Positions 1 through 7,514 of a DNA stretch of 11,642 bases are shown piece after piece. The translations under genes and the position numbers were made by a program. The DNA comes from an uncultured Emergencia sp. (GTDB lineage Bacteria; Bacillota; Clostridia; Peptostreptococcales; Anaerovoracaceae). Position 1 is the stretch's first letter, and each line of letters begins with the position of its first letter. Under the pieces are notes generated by a model that worked only from the letters and a program-made list of their open reading frames with translations, made no database searches and was not told where the DNA came from. The DNA lies in contig CABSEO010000025.1 in NCBI GenBank assembly GCA_902476665.1, forward strand, positions 1 through 11,642. Reading direction: 5' to 3'.

Positions 1-253
1 CCCCCATAATCGTATCCGCTACTGCTCCGATCACTTCGTCAAATACACCACTCAGACTGTCAATATTTTCACTTGTAACCAGCTCAGGTTCCCGTAATGC
101 CGACATTGTCATTCCTACCCCGGTCGGATCAACCTCAGGCGGAACAAATAAACAGTTCTGATCTGCTCCGCGATAAGCATATGTTCCCTTATATTCTGCC
201 TTACTTCTGATCTCATGCATTTTTTCCAAAAGATCGTGGAAATTAAATTCCAT
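1..253 (-). CDS. Unknown partial open frame running off the left edge (possibly the end of the degraded DUF1906 gene)
   Basis: An ATG at 253 opens 84 codons with no stop before the window edge (beginning MEFNFHDLLEKMHEIRSK, later LFVPPEVDPTGVGMTMSALREPELV). I do not recognise a family. The sequence is acidic and helical-looking with no membrane segment. The ATG lies 9 nt before the stop of the preceding frame and no Shine-Dalgarno sequence is visible, so it is either a coupled downstream gene or, equally likely, the continuation of the same decayed protein after a 1-nt frameshift, since the coding signal passes smoothly from one frame to the other. Confidence 0.4.
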   Translation of the reverse strand, partial: MEFNFHDLLEKMHEIRSKAEYKGTYAYRGADQNCLFVPPEVDPTGVGMTMSALREPELVTSENIDSLSGVFDEVIGAVADTIMG

Positions 254-778
254 AAGTATCTACATCTGCAAGGAACACAGAATAAGCATACATCAAACCT
301 GTTACGGTCAGATAATCCTCCGGGCTTAAAATTTCCTTATCCTGCAGGAACGGTGACGGAACCTTATAGTTACAGAAATCACAATGATAGTACCCGTCCG
401 CTTTTAACTCCATTTTATGCAGCGTACAGTCTTCAAACTTATCCTGACCACACTTGGAATCTGCAGAAATTCCCTTATATCGTCCGGACTCCATATCCTT
501 GTCCACTGCAAAGGAAAAACCGGAGCCCAGAATAGAATATTCATGAAACTGTTCAAATGCCCAATTGTTCGGCATACTGTAGCCAAGATTTCCGCTGTAT
601 CCGGTTGACATATCCGCCACAAAGCTGCTCTCGCCTTTGTTAAACTGCAAACCTTCTGACAAATATTTCTGGAACCGTAAACACCAATCCGGTATTTATT
701 GTCATAGCTTTCTGCCATAACTGTTCCGATACCGATAAAGTAAGGGATTACCTGTTCTGCACACTGTTCCGATCAAAT
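243..778 (-). pseudogene. DUF1906 (Rv2525c-like glycoside-hydrolase-like) protein remnant, 5'-truncated and frameshifted
   Basis: Beginning around 765-778, in a frame different from the lysozyme, the minus strand reads SEQCAEQVIPYFIGIG, then KYRIGVYGSRNIC. After a frame change near 650-680 it continues GESSFVADMSTGYSGNLGY, PNNWAFEQF and FAVDKDMESGRYKG. These blocks match, in order, the second half of DUF1906-type proteins of Clostridia, which are often secreted or phage-linked cell-wall enzymes with a GH25-like barrel. The N-terminal half of the domain is missing. After the DUF1906 part comes a segment with C-x3-H and YYHCDFCNYKVPSP, possibly a small metal-binding knuckle, then helical sequence to a stop at 243-245. 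No start codon with a ribosome site precedes it. I take this as a relic fused to the lysozyme relic by deletion; the domain assignment is from memory of the family. Confidence 0.7.
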
Positions 779-1122
779 TCTCTGGCAGCTCCATCCATAT
801 CTCCTGCATTCATTTTTTTGAGCAATGTACTTTTCTTCAAAGCCCCTTCGCCTACATTAAAAGAAAACGATACAAGTGCATCAAACCTGCCCTGCGTCAG
901 TGCACCTGTCACATATCGATTCACTGCTGCTTCGAATCTTTTTTAATCTGCCTTCAATAAATCCCCTGCCTGTTCCTGCGATATCTGCATCCCCACATAT
1001 ACACTGCCCGTATGTCCATAGCCAATCGTCCATACTCCTGCTGCGTCCTGATAAGCAGTAAGACGGCAGGATTCAAATTTTTTAATCCTATCAATTCCCT
1101 GTTGTGAAGTTACAAATTCCAT
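748..1122 (-). pseudogene. GH24 phage-type lysozyme (endolysin), disrupted
   Basis: Reading from ATG 1122, which has GAGGAG 8 nt upstream, the frame encodes a T4-lysozyme-like muramidase (GH24). Residues IKKFESCRLTAYQD and GVWTIGYGHT carry the catalytic triad E17, D26 and T32 with the same spacing as T4 lysozyme E11, D20, T26. Codon 60 is TAA (943-945) where relatives have a codon in a 'LLkADLkRFE'-type helix; the same frame then continues with RFEAAVNRYV, LTQGRFDALVSFSFNVG and TLLKKMNAGDMDGAAREFDR, all typical GH24. A single base change of a TTA leucine codon would explain the stop. The frame ends at a second stop at 748-750 (codon 125), lacking the last 20-40 residues of ordinary GH24 endolysins; the sequence there becomes DUF1906-like in another frame. 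It would have cut peptidoglycan glycan strands. The function is presumably lost. Confidence 0.88.
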
Positions 1123-1185
1123 TTCCTTTTCTCCTCGTTTGATCTATTTTACATGCAAATGTCCTTCTCGTTCCTTATGTGCACC

Positions 1186-1214
1186 TTTATAGAAGAAGAA
1201 AGAAAACCAGTTAA
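1186..1214 (-). promoter_or_regulatory. Possible promoter upstream of the lysozyme pseudogene
   Basis: TTAACT (1209-1214) and TATAAA (1186-1191) are 17 nt apart on the minus strand, matching 4 and 5 of 6 consensus bases. The predicted start is about 57 nt before the lysozyme ATG. It lies just beyond the GH35 terminator-like hairpin, consistent with an independent transcription unit. The rest of the 1123-1309 gap holds nothing else recognisable. Confidence 0.35.
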
Positions 1215-1233
1215 TGACAAACTACAACATAAT

Positions 1234-1273
1234 AATGGGAAGCTTATCACAATCATGTGACAGGCTCCCCATT
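1234..1273 (-). terminator. Terminator-like hairpin after GH35
   Basis: A long imperfect stem: AATGGGAAGC (1234-1243) against GCTCCCCATT (1264-1273) with one mismatch, extended inward by TCAC/GTGA pairing around a short loop. It starts about 36 nt after the GH35 stop. The following minus-strand bases (ATTATGTTGTAGTTTG) are T-rich but without an unbroken U-run, so termination may be leaky. It separates the sugar locus from the decayed lysozyme region. Confidence 0.55.
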
Positions 1274-1309
1274 GGTATCAATCTTTTTATTGCTATTGCT
1301 TCACTATTT

Positions 1310-3454
1310 TCACTCAACCTGAACGATCGCCGCTGTCTCCGCATTTACCAACCTGCAAGCCCTATGGTGCTTCATTACAGGCCATTTTTCCAGATAAATT
1401 CCTGCGCTCTCCTTCAGCGGATGAATTACAACGATCAGATCTGCCTCCTGCTGATGAGCAAGCTCCTTTAGCCCGATTTCCCAGGACTGACCGGTATAAA
1501 AGCTGTCAGCCACCAGCCTTCCATCCTGATAGAGCTCGGCAGACTCTCCCTCATAGTTCAGAATCAACAATGCCTCCTCCAGCTCTTTTCTAATTCCCTC
1601 AACGTGAATCGAAAGGACCAGATCTGTTCCGTCATCTGTTTCCATCCTTCCCGTCAATCTGCAGCGAACCGGATTCGAAACACTCTCACAGCTCCGAAAG
1701 GTATTCGCATCCACCTGCTCCATTTTAAAAATCGCATGCTCTGGTAAAGGATAGACTCTGACTTCCGGCATTGCCGTTTTTTTCGTCCGAAGAAGACCTG
1801 CAATTGTCCCATTCTCCCTCTGATACAGATCCATCTCCGAAATCACAAGAAGCTCTCTTCCATCCCGGATGATTTTCTGTGCATGAAGCGCTTCCTCTTC
1901 AGAAAGTGTGAGTATCGTAATAGGGGAAGCATCTCCGCTCACACAAAAGTCCGGATCTACACCATTTCTAGTATAGAAAACATAGGTATCCGGCTCTCCC
2001 TTTTCATTCCGGAGCATGCATAATGGAATTGCCCTGGCCTTTTCCAGAACAGCACGCTCACCCAGCGGCATCCGGAAGGGATAAAAGAAGTAATCTCCAT
2101 CCCGGATATCCTGTTTACCGAAATCAGCATACACCTCTCTTCCGTCTTTTCCAAAAGCCTGCAGCGCGGTTTCTAGATGTTCTGACATAGGGTAGTGCCG
2201 AACATAATTATTCACAAACAGAAAGCCTGTCCCCGTTTTCGTATTATATCGGACGGCTGTGCGAAGCGCAGAAAAATTTTCCGGCTTTCCGGGGTTCCTC
2301 GGCTGCGGAATATAGGGCATCTGAGCCAGATCACTTCCAAAATCATGAAGAAACAATGATAATCTCCGTATTCTCCGATAGCTGTCCGACAGCTGTCCAT
2401 ACTCACGGATTGGTGCATTGAAGTCGTAGTTTTTCACAGGAAGATCATTCGGATATCCTGTCTCCCGGGATTCCTGCAGCGTTGTCCGCTTTCCCTCTGG
2501 ATTGGTTCCTCCGTGATACATGTAATATCCGAGAAGATTACAGCCGCTTCCCAGCTTGACAAATGTCATTGCCTCGGTATCTCTGCCACTTACTACAGGT
2601 CTCCGGTGTTTTGTCACCTGCAGCCCACCTCCCAGCTCTGCAGTGAGGTACGGAACCTGTTCCATATCAAAGGTAATTCCAAACCCTAGTCCATGGTCGG
2701 AGCCGATGTTGTGATCATTTCTTTCTTCCGTGAACAGATAGTTCCCCGAGGGCTCGATTTCTGTCAGCCGCTGATCCCAGGGAGCCTCACAGTAGCCACC
2801 CATAACAGGAAGCATTCCGCCTGTCACAGCTCCTCCCCATCCGGTTGCCGTGTAAATCGGGACCTTCAGTCCGACCTCTTTGGCAACCTGCCTCAGCATG
2901 CGCATGTGTGCTTCCCCTTCTTCTCCGGTTCTTCCACCCACATGACCATACTCATTCTCAATCTGTATCATCGCAACCGGACCGTCGTCAGACAAAAGAA
3001 GTCCTCTGGCCTGCTCTGCAATTTTTCCGTAAAATTCCCTGACATAGCGAAGATATTTCGGATCATTGGTTCTTGTTACTAGCTGCCCTTCTTTTTCCTT
3101 CTGCATCAGCCAGTCCGGAAATCCGCCGTTTCGAACCTCTCCGTGTGCCCACGGTCCGATTCTCAGAATGCAATGAAGACCGCAATTCTTTATTGTCTGA
3201 AGGAACTTCCGCAGGTCACGATCCCCCGAAAAATCCCATTCTCCCTCCACTTCTTCATGATGAATCCAGATAGTATATGCCGACACCAGTTCTATTCCCC
3301 CGGCTTTCATCTTATACAGCTCTTCCTCCCATCGTCCGTTGGAAACCCTACTGTAATGAATCTCGCCCATCAGGGGAAACCATGGAGTATTGTCCAGCGT
3401 CAGGAACTGCGGTGTATAAGACAGTTTAGAATTTCTGTTCCATTGTACTCTCAC
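1310..3454 (-). CDS. GH35 beta-galactosidase
   Basis: A 714-residue cytoplasmic glycoside hydrolase (no signal peptide). The N-terminal TIM barrel carries the GH35 landmarks: FPLMGEIHYSR (26-36), WEEELYKMKAGGIELVSAYTIW (spanning 42-63), RIGPWAHGEVRNGGFPDW (98-115), the acid/base motif QIENEYG with E168, and TAELGGG with E273 as probable nucleophile, then YYMYHGGTNPEGKRTT with the family's 'HGGTN'. The rest is beta-sandwich-like C-terminal sequence. Family activity is release of terminal beta-galactose. The open frame extends upstream to an ATG at 3595, but those 47 codons coincide with the terminator hairpin and do not resemble GH35. GTG 3454 (reading MRVQWNRNSKL) has GAGGT 9 nt upstream and places the protein at the normal family beginning. 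It is the last gene of the locus; a weak terminator-like hairpin follows about 36 nt after the stop. Confidence 0.92.
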   Translation of the reverse strand: MRVQWNRNSKLSYTPQFLTLDNTPWFPLMGEIHYSRVSNGRWEEELYKMKAGGIELVSAYTIWIHHEEVEGEWDFSGDRDLRKFLQTIKNCGLHCILRIGPWAHGEVRNGGFPDWLMQKEKEGQLVTRTNDPKYLRYVREFYGKIAEQARGLLLSDDGPVAMIQIENEYGHVGGRTGEEGEAHMRMLRQVAKEVGLKVPIYTATGWGGAVTGGMLPVMGGYCEAPWDQRLTEIEPSGNYLFTEERNDHNIGSDHGLGFGITFDMEQVPYLTAELGGGLQVTKHRRPVVSGRDTEAMTFVKLGSGCNLLGYYMYHGGTNPEGKRTTLQESRETGYPNDLPVKNYDFNAPIREYGQLSDSYRRIRRLSLFLHDFGSDLAQMPYIPQPRNPGKPENFSALRTAVRYNTKTGTGFLFVNNYVRHYPMSEHLETALQAFGKDGREVYADFGKQDIRDGDYFFYPFRMPLGERAVLEKARAIPLCMLRNEKGEPDTYVFYTRNGVDPDFCVSGDASPITILTLSEEEALHAQKIIRDGRELLVISEMDLYQRENGTIAGLLRTKKTAMPEVRVYPLPEHAIFKMEQVDANTFRSCESVSNPVRCRLTGRMETDDGTDLVLSIHVEGIRKELEEALLILNYEGESAELYQDGRLVADSFYTGQSWEIGLKELAHQQEADLIVVIHPLKESAGIYLEKWPVMKHHRACRLVNAETAAIVQVE

Positions 3455-3547
3455 GTTCTCTCTACCTCGTATGCCCCTGCCGATCGCAGAGTTTGTTCTA
3501 TATATTATGGTTTTCAATAAAAAGTTTTCTGCACATTTTTCTTTTAT
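3455..3547 (-). other. Intergenic leader of GH35, possible promoter region
   Basis: About 90 bases between the terminator and the GH35 start. The first half is AT-rich and contains -10-like hexamers (CATAAT, TATATA) near 3495-3515 and a TTGAAA just upstream, but no -35/-10 pair with clean 16-18 nt spacing. A CTGC-5-GCAG half-site pair lies at 3477-3489. A promoter is expected here because of the terminator upstream, but I cannot point to one with confidence. Confidence 0.3.
3464..3468 (-). promoter_or_regulatory. Ribosome binding site deciding the GTG start of GH35
   Basis: GAGGT lies 9 nt before GTG 3454. It is a modest site, but the only one that fits the conserved beginning of the protein; the upstream ATG at 3595 has no comparable site and is embedded in the terminator stem. 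Confidence 0.6.
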
Positions 3548-3592
3548 GACAAAAAGTGCTGCATCCCAGTATTTTACGGAGTACAGCACTTT
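3548..3592 (-). terminator. Intrinsic terminator after the GH127 gene
   Basis: On the minus strand, AAAGTGCTG pairs perfectly with CAGCACTTT (3584-3592 with 3553-3561), and the stem extends inward with mostly paired bases (ACTCC against GGGAT, one mismatch) around a loop of about ten bases. The strand then continues with TTTTTGTC, giving a U-run directly after the stem. It lies between the GH127 stop (3646) and the GH35 start (3454). It should end or attenuate the upstream transcript, so GH35 may have lower or independent expression. Confidence 0.82.
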
Positions 3593-3645
3593 CATTCCTC
3601 AAAAAGAATCCACTATAAGGCTTGCTTACAGATGGGTCTAACATG

Positions 3646-5508
3646 TTAATAATATGGAAATTGAGAAATCCTCAATGCGGTAGCACCGTAGGGGATCAAC
3701 GTAATCTGTTCTTCTTTTTCTGTGGAAGAAACAGGGCTGTCCGGAACCGGACCAGCGCTATTGCAGACCATTTCCCATTCTTTTACTCGTTTTGCCTTTA
3801 TCCGGATCTGTGAAGATGGCATTTCATGGGAAAATGGATTCTTTCTCTTCCCGTAAATCTCTGTCTTTGGAATATCCTGAAGATTGAGGGCATAATTCCA
3901 TGGTTCTGTGCTACTGATATGATAATCAGCAATTCCACAGCATTCCCGCTCTTTTTCCCAGTTTTCTTCCATTTTCAAAGCATAAACCAGACTTCCTCTT
4001 TCCACTGCAACGCTATCGTGATACCACTTACTAAAGCGCACATCCATCGGATACCGAATTGTAATTCTACTTCCCGATACCAGATGTTCCACAATCCAGA
4101 AATTCTTTCCTTTCCTGCGTGCCTTTGCCCCTTCTGTCAGGAGTTCTGGATTCGCACACCATCCCGGTATTCTGATTTTCAGTTTGACGTCCGTTTCAGC
4201 TTCCCTGACCAGATAAGAAACGGTGTCTCCAAAGGGATAGTCCGTTTCCACGTCAATCACAATTCGCTTGCCTTCTGACTTCGTCTCAAGATGATTCGGC
4301 ACCGGAATTGCAGACACCAGGCAATCGTCTTCCCAAAACCATAGGTGTTGTACAAATTTCGGCCATCCCTGATGCATGTTTGCCGTACAACATCCAAAGT
4401 TAGGTTCCAGTCCAAACAGGTTAGAATCGTCCCCATTATTAAACCAGTTACGTTTTGCATTGGAAACGAGAATCTGATTCGCCTGCTGCAAATACTGATG
4501 CGCCATGTAATCTTCACTGATCGATGCCGGGTAGGCATTAAATGCAACTCTTTCCAGCCGATCTGCCAGTTCGGGTTCCCCGAATACTTCCATCATCGTT
4601 TCCAGGCTAAACATCTGTTCCACAACGCCGCACAGCTCCGCTCCTTGAGACGGTGATCCGCCGCTCAAATGTTCATCCCCGTTTATCGCTCCACTGGCTA
4701 TCCCATGGTATTTCTCCACGATTCCCGGTGCCTCGATTCCCAGCTTCTTTTTTTCATCATCTCCGTCGAAAAAGTATTCCATTGCAGCATATTTCAGACC
4801 CATAGACACATTTACTACATGCGTCTGATGATATTGCATCAGCTGCACCACTTCCTCATTTTGAAAGCGTTTCAAAGCATTCCAGTCATAGTAATGGGCA
4901 GTTGGTCTGGGATAAGGAAAATCAGCAAACAGGGAGGTCCAGTCGATTGCCTGTCTGCGGATTTCCCTCTGTAGGTTCATCATCCATTCCGCCGGGAAGC
5001 GTTCATACAACCATTTGATCACATATAGCACGTCTCCTGTCCGTGCCTGGGTCCATCCTGTTAAATGTCTGTCTTCTATGGCTGTTTTTAAATACTTCAG
5101 ATAGTTTTCAATAAATTCAATAATCTCTTCCTTTTTCGTTATTTCATAATATTGAATCATCACTTTCAACATTATGAAACGAGACCAATAATCTTCCTTG
5201 GTCTGTTCCGGTCCGAAATTTCCTTCGTTATCCTGACTCTTTAACGTCCAGTCCAGAAACTTTTTGCAAATTTCAAAGTGTTTCTCATCCTTCAGATAAT
5301 AGGATAGTGGCAGTAGCCCATCCAGATAATAGGGACCACGTTCCCAGCTTTCTCCAGTACCTCCCAACCAGCCAGAATAGGTACCGACACTATCCCATTT
5401 TTCATGCAGACAACCGGTAAGCCCGTTCATCTGCATTTGCATCTGCTCTTTCAACCACCCGGACGGACTGACTTCGGTCAGAACAAGCTTTTTCCACTTT
5501 TTCTTCAC
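3646..5508 (-). CDS. GH127-family (DUF1680) glycosidase, probable beta-L-arabinofuranosidase
   Basis: A 620-residue protein without signal peptide, so cytoplasmic. The N-terminal two-thirds is an (alpha/alpha)6-barrel of the GH127/DUF1680 type: GTYSGWLGGTGESWERGPYYLDGLLPL near residues 42-68 (split here by eye), GHL-like helices, then the active-site region. The zinc-bound catalytic centre known from GH127 beta-L-arabinofuranosidase HypBA1 (Glu, Cys, Cys-Cys) is recognisable as E291 and C293 in GAELCG and C373-C374 in FGCCTANMHQGW; E279 in GDEHLSG is the likely acid/base. The C-terminal third is beta-rich. Known family activity is removal of beta-L-arabinofuranose, but a GH127 member acting on aceric acid in rhamnogalacturonan II is also known, so the sugar is inferred. 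The start is GTG 5508, with AGGAG about 8 nt upstream, 12 nt after the preceding stop. An intrinsic terminator follows about 54 nt after the stop. Confidence 0.9.
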   Translation of the reverse strand: MKKKWKKLVLTEVSPSGWLKEQMQMQMNGLTGCLHEKWDSVGTYSGWLGGTGESWERGPYYLDGLLPLSYYLKDEKHFEICKKFLDWTLKSQDNEGNFGPEQTKEDYWSRFIMLKVMIQYYEITKKEEIIEFIENYLKYLKTAIEDRHLTGWTQARTGDVLYVIKWLYERFPAEWMMNLQREIRRQAIDWTSLFADFPYPRPTAHYYDWNALKRFQNEEVVQLMQYHQTHVVNVSMGLKYAAMEYFFDGDDEKKKLGIEAPGIVEKYHGIASGAINGDEHLSGGSPSQGAELCGVVEQMFSLETMMEVFGEPELADRLERVAFNAYPASISEDYMAHQYLQQANQILVSNAKRNWFNNGDDSNLFGLEPNFGCCTANMHQGWPKFVQHLWFWEDDCLVSAIPVPNHLETKSEGKRIVIDVETDYPFGDTVSYLVREAETDVKLKIRIPGWCANPELLTEGAKARRKGKNFWIVEHLVSGSRITIRYPMDVRFSKWYHDSVAVERGSLVYALKMEENWEKERECCGIADYHISSTEPWNYALNLQDIPKTEIYGKRKNPFSHEMPSSQIRIKAKRVKEWEMVCNSAGPVPDSPVSSTEKEEQITLIPYGATALRISQFPYY

Positions 5509-5520
5509 AATTTTCTCCTG

Positions 5521-6468
5521 TCAGTCATTCCAGTCCTCAAACATGTTGTCGCCGTCGTGAATATACAGTCCTACCTGTTCTACTGCAGCTCTTCTTCCAT
5601 TTGCCCACAACAACCACTGACCATCCATGTGCATAACCCATGGCTTATAAACAGCTTCCACATCCCAGCTTCCTTCCGGACCGCCAGACAGAATCGGATT
5701 ATGCGGATACCGTTCCCATCCTTCGATTCCATCTTTTGATCTTGCAACGTTGATCGTCGCTTTATACATGTCTTCAAATCCGATATAAAACATGTAGTAA
5801 TATCCATCCATCGGAAAGATTTGGCAGGCAGAAACAATTTCTTTCTCCCAGAAATGTGTAGGCTCAGGTCTGAAAATGGGATTTTGCGGGTGTTTCTTCC
5901 AGTGGATCCCGTCTTCACTCTCTGCGTATCCAATCTGATCCGGCTCCCAGAAACCTCCTGCCGAATACCACATTCTAAAAATTTTCCGTTCTTCATCCCA
6001 CAATACATGAGGGCACATCAGGTTGGTTTTTTCCCAGGCTTCTTCCGGTTCCATTACCGGATCTTTTCTCCTGGTAAAATGGATTCCGTCATCACTCTCT
6101 GCATATCCGATGCAGGATCTACCGCTGCTCATTCGCTCTCCTGCGCCTAAGAATTTCATGCCGGTATACCACATCAGATATTTCCCGTCTTTTTCCAGTA
6201 CGATCTGACGGTTGATATCATCTTCCCATCCTGTGGTAAAATCCGGAGACAAAACAATAACCGGTTCACTCCAGTGTACCCCGTCTACACCTTCTACGAA
6301 TGCAATGCTATTCGTACTTCTCCAAGACAGATACATCCTGAGCTTTTCCCCTACCTGGATTACGGTGACATCAAAAGTCTCTCCCCAATCGTCCTTCAGT
6401 ATCGGATTATTTTTATATCGACGCCAATTTCCATGACAACCGATTTTTGTCAGATCCTGTTCTATCAT
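5521..6468 (-). CDS. Five-bladed beta-propeller glycosidase-like protein, paralogue 2
   Basis: A 315-residue cytoplasmic protein, clearly paralogous to the gene just upstream: residues 8-24 read KIGCHGNWRRYKNNPIL against KIGCYAGWRRYEKNPII, and both keep D33, a W-E-(R/K)-(T/R)-N-x-x-C-(Y/P) block (residues 145-153 here), WDE (157-159), MWYSAG, an E-x-V-x-A-C block (210-215) and WDVEAV (268-273). Blade motifs IGYAESDDGIHF, IGYAESEDGIHW and VARSKDGIEGW are evident. It lacks the insertion near residue 85-110 of paralogue 1. I place the start at ATG 6468, not at an in-frame TTG 15 nt upstream: GGAGG sits 6 nt before this ATG, it overlaps the upstream stop by ATGA, and the paralogues then align from residue 8 with identical numbering. 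The GH127 gene follows 12 nt downstream. Fold is confident; reaction and family are not. Confidence 0.82.
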   Translation of the reverse strand: MIEQDLTKIGCHGNWRRYKNNPILKDDWGETFDVTVIQVGEKLRMYLSWRSTNSIAFVEGVDGVHWSEPVIVLSPDFTTGWEDDINRQIVLEKDGKYLMWYTGMKFLGAGERMSSGRSCIGYAESDDGIHFTRRKDPVMEPEEAWEKTNLMCPHVLWDEERKIFRMWYSAGGFWEPDQIGYAESEDGIHWKKHPQNPIFRPEPTHFWEKEIVSACQIFPMDGYYYMFYIGFEDMYKATINVARSKDGIEGWERYPHNPILSGGPEGSWDVEAVYKPWVMHMDGQWLLWANGRRAAVEQVGLYIHDGDNMFEDWND

Positions 6469-7487
6469 TTTGGTCCTCCGCAAAATCCCAGATCGTCTCC
6501 TTCATGGATCAATGCACCAATTCTGTGATTTTTTCTGGCACAGCCGGTATAATAACAGATCCACTTGTTCTCCAGATGCACTGCTGCCGGACGGCACACC
6601 GCTTCCACATCCCATGCACCAAACTGACCTCCTGTAATGATTGGATTGTTTGGATGTCTTTCCCAACAAATTCCATCTTCAGACCTGGCCAGACAGATTC
6701 TGGACTTAAAGGCATCCTGCCAGGCAGTGTAGAACATCACATACTGTTCTCCGTCCCGAAGCACATGGCACGCGCCCACTCTCTCTTTTTCCAATACACT
6801 GTTGTCCTTTTTCAGAACGGGCTCTGAATAGGGTTTTTCCCAGTGTTCACCGTCACGACTGACTGCATAGCCAATTGCCAGCGGTTTCTCTATATCTCCT
6901 GCAGAATACCACATTTTGAAGAGATCTTCCTTTTCATCCCAGATGACACAGGGATAGCAGACCGCATTTCTCTCCCACAAAAGATCCGGCTCCAAAACGG
7001 GCTGTCTGGAGGCCATCCAGTTCATTGCATTATTTCCTGTCGCATGTCCGATCACGGACCGGTCGTATCCATCTGTCACCGGATCATATCGTTTTCCTGT
7101 ATAAAACAGGTGGTACTTGCCTTTTGCAAACAAAACAAATGGCTGGCAAACAGCTGCTTCCCATTTCAGCTCTGGACGCCTTATCAGGGAATAGCCAAAA
7201 TCTCCTCCGTCAGAGTAAAATGTGTCACCGATCACATAGGCTTTGGATTCTGTTTTTTCCTCCGTTACCCCGTCTTCTGCGAAAGGTCGGAAATCCAATC
7301 CGTTTTCTCCTACCGCCACCAGGATTTTTTTCAGAAACCGATGACTGTAGTACAGATGAAATCTATCTTTTATTGGAAGGACCATTGGATCGGAAACTTC
7401 CCCGATTTGTTCACCGATTATCGGGTTCTTTTCGTACCTTCTCCATCCGGCATAACATCCGATCTTTCCCGGATCATATGCTCTCAT
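6465..7487 (-). CDS. Five-bladed beta-propeller glycosidase-like protein, paralogue 1 (GH43/GH32/GH117/GH130-like fold)
   Basis: A 340-residue cytoplasmic protein without signal peptide. Its repeated blade motif, 'iGyA.S.DG.hWe....P(i/v)l', recurs at about residues 146-165, 204-224 and 263-285, alternating with strands such as FHLYYS, YHLFYTG, FKMWYSAG and YVMFYTA. This is the signature of five-bladed propeller glycosidases, but I cannot assign a CAZy family. Acidic residues shared with the downstream paralogue include D33 (VSDPMVL), E235 (KERVGAC) and D293/E295 (WDVEAV); these are catalytic candidates by inference. About 25 residues around 85-110 (GDTFYSDGGDFGYSLIRR) are absent from the paralogue and may shape the active site. 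ATG at 7487 has AAGGAG about 9 nt upstream and lies 27 nt after the binding-protein gene. The stop TGA overlaps the next ATG (ATGA). Likely role is cleavage or phosphorolysis of an imported sugar; phosphorylase activity (GH130-like) is a real alternative to hydrolysis. Confidence 0.82.
   Translation of the reverse strand: MRAYDPGKIGCYAGWRRYEKNPIIGEQIGEVSDPMVLPIKDRFHLYYSHRFLKKILVAVGENGLDFRPFAEDGVTEEKTESKAYVIGDTFYSDGGDFGYSLIRRPELKWEAAVCQPFVLFAKGKYHLFYTGKRYDPVTDGYDRSVIGHATGNNAMNWMASRQPVLEPDLLWERNAVCYPCVIWDEKEDLFKMWYSAGDIEKPLAIGYAVSRDGEHWEKPYSEPVLKKDNSVLEKERVGACHVLRDGEQYVMFYTAWQDAFKSRICLARSEDGICWERHPNNPIITGGQFGAWDVEAVCRPAAVHLENKWICYYTGCARKNHRIGALIHEGDDLGFCGGPK
6475..6479 (-). promoter_or_regulatory. 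Ribosome binding site deciding the start of propeller paralogue 2
   Basis: GGAGG with 6-nt spacing to ATG 6468. It lies inside the end of the upstream coding region, as expected for coupled translation through the ATGA overlap, and it argues against the longer TTG-started reading. Confidence 0.75.
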
Positions 7488-7514
7488 AAGCGTTTCTCCT
7501 TTAAAAAACTCTCT

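Noticed and set aside
2386..2400. Short direct repeat of AGCTGTCC within GH35
   Set aside because: Two 8-base copies within coding sequence, explained by local codon content (reading through the YGQLSDSYRR region); no array or mobile signature.
3622..5739. Several plus-strand open frames of 60-150 codons opposite GH127 and paralogue 2
   Set aside because: All lie antisense to genes with recognisable catalytic motifs and none has a convincing ribosome site or domain.
5745..5752. CAACGTTG, sharing the core of the 9270-9283 palindrome
   Set aside because: Only eight symmetric bases and it lies inside the coding sequence of propeller paralogue 2; expected by chance at this length.
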